NCBI GenBank assembly: GCA_020720045.1
Contig: DYPH01000001.1
Location: forward strand, 46,528 to 110,527
DNA: 64,000 nucleotides
Direction: 5' to 3'
Source of the DNA: Sorangium cellulosum
GTDB lineage: Bacteria > Myxococcota_A > Polyangia > Polyangiales > Polyangiaceae
The notes under the pieces: model-generated
Databases searched by the model: none
Told to the model about the DNA's origin: nothing
The model's input: only the letters and a program-made list of their open reading frames with translations
Translations under genes and position numbers: made by a program
In this document: in pieces, positions 20,265-27,708 of the stretch
How positions within the stretch are numbered: position 1 is the stretch's first letter
How the letters are laid out: each line of letters opens with the position of its first letter

Positions 20265-22346
20265 TCAGCGACCGAGTCGGTAGCCGAGTGTCAGAAAGGC
20301 GGCCCGCGGCACGATGACGCCGACTTCGTGATTCACATCGGTCTGCCCCCGGAAGCCGACCTCGCCGAAGAAGGTCCCCGGACCTCCGCCGAGCGCGACG
20401 CCAACTGCCCCTTCACCACCGGCCAGGATGGCGTTCCCCTTTGTCGCGCCCGCCGAAGAGCTGAAGCGACTCGTCTGGAAAGCGACGGTCGGCGCCACGC
20501 TGATGTAGGGGACAACCGCTGAATTTTTATCCCCAAAGCGGAGCGCAAACGGGAAGGCGAGCGCGAGCTCTTCGTGGGCGGTCACGGTAACGGGGGCGTT
20601 GTTGAAGACGAGTCCCGCATCCTTAGACCCGGTCGAGGCGTCAACGCCGATGCGTGCGCCGGCAGAGAACGTGTTCTTGGTGCCGACGGGGACGAGGTAG
20701 CCGAGCCCCCCGAAGAAGCGCGCGGTGACGTTGGTGTCGAGCCCGACGCCCAACTCGCCGTAGATGGCGGAGTCTCGCGTTGGGCCGGTCGTCGGCGCTG
20801 ACGCCTTGGGGGCCGGCGGCGCAAGCGGCCCCGTTTGCGTCGGAGCTTCATCCCCGAGCGCAATTGCAAGAGTATACGGCGACTTCGCCGCAGAGGCGTC
20901 TACGTAGAGCGCGTAGACCCCCTCGCCTTGGCCGTCGACGCGCCCGAGGCGAACCGCCAGGTCCGACGGGGCGACACGGAGCGAACGCCCCGGGATCGGC
21001 GCACCATCGGGGGCGGAGAGCTTGACTTGCACCCATTGACCGGCGGCGGGGGACGCCGAGGTCGTCGAGAGCACGTCGACGCGGAACGCCTGCGCGGGGA
21101 GCGCCTCGAGAACGAGCGGGACGCCGTCGGAGCCGTCGCTCGCCTTACCGCAGCGAACGGCGTGCTTCTTGCTCGCGTCGACGGCAGGGACCTTTTCTCC
21201 GGCGACGACGGGACCGCCGTCGACGCTGCAGAACGCACCGGCGATGCGGACTTGTCGTTGCCCGAAGGCCCCCTTCGATTCGTCGACGGGGACCACGCTC
21301 ACCGTCTTTGCCGACTGAAAGGCCCCTTCGAAGCCTTCACTGTCGATCGCCGAAGCACGCACATAGACGTCGCCCGTTTCCGCGACCGGAATCGCGAAAG
21401 ATTCGGTCCCCGCAGGCACCTTGACGTCGGCGACGAGGTCGGTAAATGCCGCATCGCGTGCAACTTGCACATGATGAACGAGCGGGGTCGCCTCCTTCGT
21501 AAGCGCGGCGGTCAAGAGTCCGCTTGGCGCGCCGTTGATCGTCGGAGCCAGCACGAGAGACGGCGGGGAGTGAACGAACGTCGGGACCGCCGGAAGCGGC
21601 TTCGGCGTAGTCGGCGCCTTCCCCTTCTCTGCTTTTGAACCGTAATTCTCAGGAATTGCGACCGTCTTCTTCTGCGCGGTCACCGAGGCCTTTCCTCGGT
21701 AGTTCGAAACGATCGCCGTTTTGGCCGCGTCGACCTTGACCTGGGTCTCGCCAGCGACGGAGATCTTCGCCGCTTCCGTCGAGACCGATTGGGGCTTCGC
21801 CGCGGCGCCGAGGCGCGCACGGAGGGTGCCGAAGACAAGCGTTGTGTCGGGAACGGCGTGTGCGTATTTGTTTTCCGCGCCGCCGAGGATCACGACCAGC
21901 GTCTCTTCACCGAGCCCCAAGCGAGAGTCGTCTTTGAAACGAACATCTGCGCTCGAATTCGTCGCCGTGGCGACCTTATTTCCGCGGAAGAGGGCGTCTT
22001 CCTTCTTCGCCGGTCGCGAATCGGGCACCTGAACGATCACCTGATTCCGAAACGCGGTCAAACGCGCATCCGGGCCATCTTTGTCGGCTTTTGGCGGGAA
22101 TAAAAGCACCGTACCGGGCACAAGGTTGTGGGGGAGCGGCCCAAGACCGGGGTTTGCGGTATGGATGAGTCCCACGCCGCGCGGGTCTTTGTACACGCGC
22201 AATGCCAACTTGGCGCACGTGTCCCCTTTTTGGACCGTGTAGCGAACGGTCCCCGGGGCATCGTCTGCGTGAGCGATGCTCGCAGTGGCGACGATCGCGG
22301 AAATTACAAAAGGAAAGCTTCTTAAAAGGGATTGACGCATCTTCAT
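20265..22346 (-). CDS. exported LysM-FecR domain protein with C-terminal beta-barrel
   Basis: I start at ATG 22346 (MKMRQSLLRS), preceded by GAGGA; its ATG overlaps the kinase stop as ATGA. Residues 1-27 form a signal peptide ending AHA. A LysM domain spans about 35-84 (YTVQKGDTCAKLALRVYKD, then an IHTANP...NLVPGTVLLFP end). A FecR-like domain spans about 110-220 (ADVRFKDDSRLGLGEETLVVI). A middle region resembles fibronectin-like strands (VHHVQVARDAAFTDLV). From about 530 to 693 the protein has regular amphipathic strands such as YGELGVGLDTNVTARFFGGLGYLV, ending in LTLGYRLGR with an aromatic residue near the C-terminus, like an outer-membrane barrel. It probably binds peptidoglycan and spans or contacts the outer membrane, as the envelope arm of the cyclase/kinase operon. 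Confidence 0.85.
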   Translation of the reverse strand: MKMRQSLLRSFPFVISAIVATASIAHADDAPGTVRYTVQKGDTCAKLALRVYKDPRGVGLIHTANPGLGPLPHNLVPGTVLLFPPKADKDGPDARLTAFRNQVIVQVPDSRPAKKEDALFRGNKVATATNSSADVRFKDDSRLGLGEETLVVILGGAENKYAHAVPDTTLVFGTLRARLGAAAKPQSVSTEAAKISVAGETQVKVDAAKTAIVSNYRGKASVTAQKKTVAIPENYGSKAEKGKAPTTPKPLPAVPTFVHSPPSLVLAPTINGAPSGLLTAALTKEATPLVHHVQVARDAAFTDLVADVKVPAGTESFAIPVAETGDVYVRASAIDSEGFEGAFQSAKTVSVVPVDESKGAFGQRQVRIAGAFCSVDGGPVVAGEKVPAVDASKKHAVRCGKASDGSDGVPLVLEALPAQAFRVDVLSTTSASPAAGQWVQVKLSAPDGAPIPGRSLRVAPSDLAVRLGRVDGQGEGVYALYVDASAAKSPYTLAIALGDEAPTQTGPLAPPAPKASAPTTGPTRDSAIYGELGVGLDTNVTARFFGGLGYLVPVGTKNTFSAGARIGVDASTGSKDAGLVFNNAPVTVTAHEELALAFPFALRFGDKNSAVVPYISVAPTVAFQTSRFSSSAGATKGNAILAGGEGAVGVALGGGPGTFFGEVGFRGQTDVNHEVGVIVPRAAFLTLGYRLGR

Positions 22347-23767
22347 CGTCCTCGTTTGACGAGACGCAGCACGCGGCGAGCCAACCCCTCGCGTGCCTCG
22401 TTTTCGCCGATCGCATCGGCCGCCCCGGCACGGATCCAGGTTGGAATCGCCGCTGCGCTGCCGCGGAATACCACGATCGCCGGGATCTTCTGGTGCACGG
22501 TTGACTCCTTGAGTCGCGTGAGTCGCGCTACAGCATCGTCGCCGTCGCCCATCACTAAAACGAGGACGCGGACCGGCTCGTCTCCGAAGAAGGCGGGCGG
22601 GAGTTCGTCGCCGTCGTGGATGCGGGCGCGGCACCCCGCGACGCTCGTGGAGTCGCGAAGCGCCAGCGTCTCTTCCGAACTCTTCGTCCAAAGAATTACG
22701 CGAGGGGGCGTACCTTCCGGCAGCGCGCTCATCGTCCCCGAACCAGCGCCGCGATGTTGAAAGGAACCGGTCAGTGCCCGCTCTTCGCGGGAGAGGCCCG
22801 CCGCACGGAGACGCTCCGCCGTTGCCAACGCGACGAGGGTGTCAGCGTCCGTTCCGCGGACCGCCGACGACAGCGCGACCCGAAATTCATGAGCGGTCCA
22901 GCGCTGTTCCGGGGCCTTGGCGAGCGCCTTCGCGACGACCTTCTCAAGACCGATCGACACCTCCGGACGACGCCCGTGGTCGGCCATCGGCGGAGGCTCA
23001 ACGAGCACGTGGGCCGCGAGCAGACCGCCAAGGTCGGGCGCGTCGAACGGGGGGAGCCCGGTAAACGCTTCGTGCAACATGCATCCAACGGCGTAGATGT
23101 CGGCGGCAGGGCCGATCTCGCGCCCCTGGAACTGCTCAGGGCTCATGTACACGGGGGTCCCTTGGAAGGTCCCTTCACGGGTGATGCGTGAGCCGGCGTC
23201 CTCCTGGGCCGTGGAGACGGCGAGCCCGAAATCGAGAACTTTTACGTGGTCTTCTCGCCCCGCGAGCGCGAGACGCATGACGTTCTCCGGCTTCATGTCG
23301 CGGTGGACAATACCTGCACCATGCAAGCTTTCGAGCACCGATAGGATTTGGTCGAACAGCCCCGCGATCCGCGTCGTCGGGAGAGGGCTCCGATCGGGGC
23401 CAAAAAGATCGGCGAGCGGTTCGCCGTGGACCTCCTCCATGACCAGGAACGGGACCGCCTCGAAGGCGCTCGGACCGTGGATCCCGAAGTCGTGGATGGC
23501 GACGACGTTGGGGTGCTGAACGCGTGCCAAGAGCTGGGCCTCACGTACGAAACGTGCTCGAAATTCGCTCGCTTGCTCCGGTGGGCCGAGCAGAAATTTC
23601 ATGGCGACGGTGTGCCCGAGCGACGCGTGCGCGGCCCGCCAGACTTCCCCCATGCCCCCGCGCCCGAGGAGCGTTTCGAGGACGTAACGCCCGGCGATGA
23701 TCGTCCCCGGCGCGAAGAGGAGCGGCGCCTCGCCGGCGTGCGGTGCAGTGTTTTGCGGGATGTTCAT
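22343..23767 (-). CDS. Ser/Thr protein kinase with degenerate receiver-like C-terminus
   Basis: This is a Hanks-type kinase: GRGGMGEV glycine loop at 35-42, Lys57 (VAMKF), catalytic HRDMKPENV at 155-163, DFG at 179-181, GTPVYMSPEQF activation segment and DIYAVGCMLHEAF. The C-terminal 140 residues (after about 335) look like a receiver fold: VRVLVLVMGDGDDAVARL, KIPAIVVFRGSAAAIPTWIRAGAADAIGE. The phosphate-acceptor Asp, the conserved Thr and the Lys are not in their usual contexts, so I call it a pseudo-receiver. There is no membrane segment. The gene overlaps the cyclase upstream and the LysM-FecR gene downstream by 4 bases each, so all three are probably co-translated. Confidence 0.92.
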   Translation of the reverse strand: MNIPQNTAPHAGEAPLLFAPGTIIAGRYVLETLLGRGGMGEVWRAAHASLGHTVAMKFLLGPPEQASEFRARFVREAQLLARVQHPNVVAIHDFGIHGPSAFEAVPFLVMEEVHGEPLADLFGPDRSPLPTTRIAGLFDQILSVLESLHGAGIVHRDMKPENVMRLALAGREDHVKVLDFGLAVSTAQEDAGSRITREGTFQGTPVYMSPEQFQGREIGPAADIYAVGCMLHEAFTGLPPFDAPDLGGLLAAHVLVEPPPMADHGRRPEVSIGLEKVVAKALAKAPEQRWTAHEFRVALSSAVRGTDADTLVALATAERLRAAGLSREERALTGSFQHRGAGSGTMSALPEGTPPRVILWTKSSEETLALRDSTSVAGCRARIHDGDELPPAFFGDEPVRVLVLVMGDGDDAVARLTRLKESTVHQKIPAIVVFRGSAAAIPTWIRAGAADAIGENEAREGLARRVLRLVKRGR

Positions 23768-25617
23768 TCGTCCACCACAAGTTCAAAGATTTCGACCGGG
23801 GCCGACTTTCCACGAAGGGCGCGTTCCCCGAGAGAGCGAAACACGAAATCTTCCGCTTGGGTCGCGACCGCCTGCGTGACGAGCGTTTGGCCGGGCCGGG
23901 CAAGCGTCTCAAGGCGCGCCGCGACGTTTACCGCATCGCCTACCGCGGTAAATTCCATGCGTCGCTCGCTCCCCAAGTTGCCGACGACTGCGTCCCCCAG
24001 AGCCACTCCGATGCCGATGCGGACGTCGAAGCCGAAACGGTCTTGCCATGAGGGGGCGCTCGCCGCGACGAAGCGGTGCATGTCTTCGGAGGCGGCAACT
24101 GCCCGCCGGGCCGCCTCCGCAGGATCGGCTTCGTCCATGGCGCCAAAGACGGCCATGATGCAATCGCCGAGGAACTTGTCGACGACGCCGTCATGGCGAA
24201 AGACGACCTCCGAGAGAATGCCGAAAAGTTCATTGAGAAAGGCGGAGACATCCTCGGGTGCCGCCTTCTCTGCGAAGGGAGTAAATGCGACGACATCGGC
24301 AAAGAGAACCGCGACGATCTTTCGGCGCCCTCCAAGAGCCATCTCTGCCTCCCCGGCGGCAATCCGCGTCGCGAGGGCCTCGGGGAGGAACCGGGAAAGA
24401 TCGTTGCGGACCGCCTCCTGACGACGAAGCTCCGCCTCACCGTCGGCAATACCTTGCGCCATGCGCGTGAGTGCATCACCGAGATCCTCGAGTTCATCGC
24501 CAGTGCGCACGGTGCTCGCCGCAGAAAACTCTCGTTTTCGATAACGATTTACGAGGCGCACCAAGCTCGCGATCGGTTCCGTCGTCCGTCGCGCAAGCAC
24601 CGTCCCGAGGATCAGCGCGAGCAGGAGCGCGCCGCCACTCGCAAAGAAGAAGGCGCGGCGAGTCGCGCCGAGCTCGGCGAATGCCTCCGCCTCTGGTCGC
24701 CCCGTGCAGAATACAAGCGCTCGTGCTGGGTCCTGCACCACCGTCCCGACCCACTGGGCGCCGGACTGCGTTCGAAACGTCCCGGACAACTCAAAGGAGA
24801 CTTTCTTCCCAGCATCTCCACCGCGATCAATGCTCTTCACGAGGCTTTTTGCGTCGGCTAAGGGGAGCCCACCGGCAAGCGGCTGGAGGCTCGCGTCGAG
24901 GATCGAAATGCGACCCGCTGCACCGAGGTGCCGCCGGCTGATCTCGTCGAGCCGCTCATCGAAGACGCGAATCGGGATCCACGAGACGACGAAACCGACC
25001 AACTCGTCGCCGACGCGTTCTGGCTCAATCAGCCGAAGGGAGTCGCCATCGCGAAGGAGGGCGGCACCTCCGTCGACCAATTCTGGGAGTTTTTGTGGAG
25101 GTTTACGGGGGGTAGCGCCGGCGACGGTTCCGACGGCGGCGAGGCGAAAATTCCCTTCCGGGTCGTAGACGGCCAGGTCAGAGACGACCGTGTTCCGCTT
25201 CACGGCCCCCTGAACGAGGGAGAACGCCGCTGCGTCCGTGAGATCACCGTTTGCGAGAATTGCAGCGACATCGGCGGCAAGGCGCCCATTTTCCGCCAAC
25301 GCCTCGTCGATCCCTCGCCGGGATAGAGACGTTGCCGCGAGTTCAAGTTCGTTCTCGACGCGGACGAGGCCACTCCGCTGTACCGAAAGTCCGCGCTCCG
25401 CGACGACCACGAGCGGGACGAGTGCAGCGATCAAGATCGCGGCGGCCCACTTGGTACGAAGGGAAAAACGGATGGTGCGCGCCGGGGGGAGCGTCGTTGG
25501 CGTGAGGGATGCGCCCCGGGGGGCAACAGAGGATGACACCGGGCCGTGTATGGCTTCCCTGGCGCCGCGCTGCAAGGAAAGAACGCTGAAGAAGGTGGAA
25601 CCAATCGCGTCTAACAA
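23764..25617 (-). CDS. membrane-bound class III adenylate/guanylate cyclase
   Basis: The protein has a first membrane helix at about 57-73, an extracytoplasmic sensor of about 230 residues and a second helix (FFFASGGALLLALILGTVLA). A HAMP linker (RRTTEPIASLVRLVNRYRKREF) leads into the cyclase domain. The catalytic part reads IVAVLFADVVAFTPFAEK (metal-binding Asp), DGVVDKFLGDCIMAVFGA (second Asp) and VGNLGSERRMEFTAVGDAVNVAARLE (the GD.VN.AAR segment). It should turn ATP (or GTP) into a cyclic nucleotide in response to a periplasmic signal. The start is uncertain: TTG 25617 is used, but GTG 25539 is possible. It is the first gene of the three-gene operon and diverges from the FHA-sigma54 gene. 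Confidence 0.92.
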   Translation of the reverse strand: MLDAIGSTFFSVLSLQRGAREAIHGPVSSSVAPRGASLTPTTLPPARTIRFSLRTKWAAAILIAALVPLVVVAERGLSVQRSGLVRVENELELAATSLSRRGIDEALAENGRLAADVAAILANGDLTDAAAFSLVQGAVKRNTVVSDLAVYDPEGNFRLAAVGTVAGATPRKPPQKLPELVDGGAALLRDGDSLRLIEPERVGDELVGFVVSWIPIRVFDERLDEISRRHLGAAGRISILDASLQPLAGGLPLADAKSLVKSIDRGGDAGKKVSFELSGTFRTQSGAQWVGTVVQDPARALVFCTGRPEAEAFAELGATRRAFFFASGGALLLALILGTVLARRTTEPIASLVRLVNRYRKREFSAASTVRTGDELEDLGDALTRMAQGIADGEAELRRQEAVRNDLSRFLPEALATRIAAGEAEMALGGRRKIVAVLFADVVAFTPFAEKAAPEDVSAFLNELFGILSEVVFRHDGVVDKFLGDCIMAVFGAMDEADPAEAARRAVAASEDMHRFVAASAPSWQDRFGFDVRIGIGVALGDAVVGNLGSERRMEFTAVGDAVNVAARLETLARPGQTLVTQAVATQAEDFVFRSLGERALRGKSAPVEIFELVVDE

Positions 25618-25831
25618 TCGCAGTTTGGCAATGATGTCCGTTCGCTACACATGATGCATTCTCGCGCCGGATCATCTCTGTACCACCTGCACGACCGCCC
25701 CGGATCTGACGCGTACCAGCAGTAAAAACAGCGGAAAAGAACTTCGCATTACCGATTGGTACGCTGCCTCCGTTCTCTGCTAGGCTCCTTCGCTCCGCTT
25801 CGAAACCTGCCCTCAATCCCACAGACTGACG

Positions 25832-27238
25832 ATGCCCAATTCAATTTCCGACGATCGTCTCACCTTTGAAGCTTTGACGCCGGTTTATACCGGAAAGAGC
25901 GCAACCGGTCGCTTTGAAGTTGTGGTTGAGCGTGAGGCGGGCAAGCCGCTGGCACGGACCGCAGTGCTCGACGGAGATTACCTGAGGATCGGGTCTCATC
26001 CGAGTAACAATCTCGTGATCGACGACCCGCAGGTTTCCAGATTTCATTGCCGGATTACCCGCGACGAGAAGGGCTGGCGCCTTCACGATTCGGGCTCGCT
26101 CAATGGGACTACTCTGGCAGGGTTGCGTGTACAGGATGCATTTATTCCTGAGGCGGGCGGCATCGTTGAAATCGGCGGGTCGGTCCTTCGCCTAAAGGGG
26201 AAGCCTTCGGCGGCGAGCGTCGACCTTACGGAAGCGGCTCGGCTTGGGCACCTTCACGGCGGCAGCGTCCCTATGCGACGCCTTTTCGCGCTCGTTGAGC
26301 GCGTCGCGGCGAGCGACAGCAATGTGCTGATTGAAGGCGAGAGCGGCACCGGTAAAGAACTGGTCGCGTCGGAGATCGTCCGAGCGGGAAATCGCGCAAA
26401 GAAGCCGTTCGTCATTGTCGATTGCAGCGCGATTTCGCCGAACCTTATCGAGAGCGAGCTCTTCGGTCATACCCGAGGCGCGTTCACCGGCGCCGACCGA
26501 GACCGGATTGGCGCGTTTGAGGCGGCGCAAGGGGGCACCGTATTTCTCGACGAAATCGGGGAGATGCCCCTCGAAATGCAGCCAAAACTTCTGCGCGCGC
26601 TTGAGGCGCGAGAGATCCGGCGCATCGGCGAGGCTTCCACCCGGAAGGTCGATGTTCGCGTCATCGCCGCCACGAATCGACGCCTCGAGCGCGAGGTAAA
26701 CCAGGGTCGCTTCCGGGAAGACCTCTACTTCCGGCTGTCGGTCGTCACGCTCCGCGTGCCACCGCTCCGCGAGCGCATCGAAGATCTGCCGCTCCTCGTG
26801 CGGAATTTCTTGGAAGTCCTTGGCGCCAACGAGAGCGCCCACCTGTTCACCAAGGACGTGCTTGATGATCTCAGCCGTCACGAGTGGCCAGGAAACGTCC
26901 GCGAGCTTCGGAACTTCGTCGAACGAACCGTTGTTCTTCAAACAACTTCGCCGACATACAGCGACGCTCCCTTTGGCAACCGGACGCCGTCCCAGCCGCC
27001 TCGCGCAGAAAGTGCCGGCCCTCAGCCCGTCGACCTCGCCGTCTCGTTCCGCGAGGCGAAAGAGCGAACCATCGCCGACTTTGAGCGCCGGTACATCGGG
27101 TCCCTTCTCGATTGGTCCGACGGCAACATCAGCCGCGCCGCCCGAAAGGCCCAGATGGACCGGATGAATCTTTACCGCCTGATCCAGCGCTACGGACTGC
27201 GCGACACGCGCGTCCTCGACCGCGACGAAAAAGAGTGA
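25832..27238 (+). CDS. FHA-domain sigma54-dependent transcriptional activator
   Basis: Residues about 45-123 form an FHA domain, with [18 protein letters not shown] and the SLNGT loop holding the phosphothreonine-contact Arg, Ser and Asn. The central AAA+ domain has Walker A GESGTGKE (169-176), the sigma54-contacting RGAFTGA loop (215-221), Walker [13 protein letters not shown] and an arginine-finger region with FREDLYFRL. The C-terminal Fis-type helix-turn-helix is [27 protein letters not shown]. Such activators are abundant in myxobacteria and are switched on when a partner kinase creates a phosphothreonine for the FHA domain. The divergent Ser/Thr kinase is the obvious candidate. A terminator follows. 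Confidence 0.95.
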   Translation: MPNSISDDRLTFEALTPVYTGKSATGRFEVVVEREAGKPLARTAVLDGDYLRIGSHPSNNLVIDDPQVSRFHCRITRDEKGWRLHDSGSLNGTTLAGLRVQDAFIPEAGGIVEIGGSVLRLKGKPSAASVDLTEAARLGHLHGGSVPMRRLFALVERVAASDSNVLIEGESGTGKELVASEIVRAGNRAKKPFVIVDCSAISPNLIESELFGHTRGAFTGADRDRIGAFEAAQGGTVFLDEIGEMPLEMQPKLLRALEAREIRRIGEASTRKVDVRVIAATNRRLEREVNQGRFREDLYFRLSVVTLRVPPLRERIEDLPLLVRNFLEVLGANESAHLFTKDVLDDLSRHEWPGNVRELRNFVERTVVLQTTSPTYSDAPFGNRTPSQPPRAESAGPQPVDLAVSFREAKERTIADFERRYIGSLLDWSDGNISRAARKAQMDRMNLYRLIQRYGLRDTRVLDRDEKE

Positions 27239-27244
27239 CCTGCG

Positions 27245-27280
27245 AAAACGGCACTGTTTCACGAGGAAACAGTGCCGTTT
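27245..27280. terminator. bidirectional rho-independent terminator
   Basis: The stem AAACGGCACTGTTTC/GAAACAGTGCCGTTT with loop ACGAG is flanked by A- and T-rich tails. It separates the sigma54 activator from the convergent HiPIP gene. Confidence 0.93.
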
Positions 27281-27324
27281 CAAATTTTGTTTCGGAACGT
27301 TTCGAGACGTTTCGCCGGGAAGCG

Positions 27325-27633
27325 TCAGCTACCCGTCGCGACGAACGCGAGGCAGCCGCCATTCGGGTGGATCGGACCGGGGACCTTCTCGCAGGTCCCG
27401 CAGGCCTCGGCGCCGGCCGTCTTGAACCACTTGCAGCCCGAGCAGGGTTTGCCGGGCGTCATTGTCGTGTCGACGTACTGGACCCCTTTTCGGGTGGCCT
27501 TCTGGTCCGCCGTGAGCGCGCTTTCATCCGCGCAAGATAGGTCTTTCTTGCAGGCGGCGAGCGCAGGAATTGCGGCGATGGCGGCGGCGGCGGGGAGGAA
27601 TTGCAGAAAACGGCGGCGGTTGATCGGTTCCAT
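27325..27633 (-). CDS. high-potential iron-sulfur protein (HiPIP) family
   Basis: The 102-residue product starts with a twin-arginine signal, NRRRFLQF, and a hydrophobic Ala-rich segment that ends LAAC, a lipobox. It may be exported folded by Tat and then lipidated at Cys28. The mature part has CSGCKWF (Cys64, Cys67), ACGTC (Cys78, Cys81) and GGC (Cys94), the cysteine pattern of HiPIP proteins that hold one 4Fe-4S cluster for high-potential electron transfer in the periplasm. Which of Cys78 and Cys81 is the ligand is uncertain. It diverges from thrA with a 75-base gap. A lipid-anchored HiPIP is unusual, as most are soluble. Confidence 0.88.
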   Translation of the reverse strand: MEPINRRRFLQFLPAAAAIAAIPALAACKKDLSCADESALTADQKATRKGVQYVDTTMTPGKPCSGCKWFKTAGAEACGTCEKVPGPIHPNGGCLAFVATGS

Positions 27634-27708
27634 GAGCGCTTTTCAGCAACACGCGTGCCCAGCAGATCGCCCCACGGAGGCGCACCGTTTCGAGTAACGT
27701 GCTGCGTC

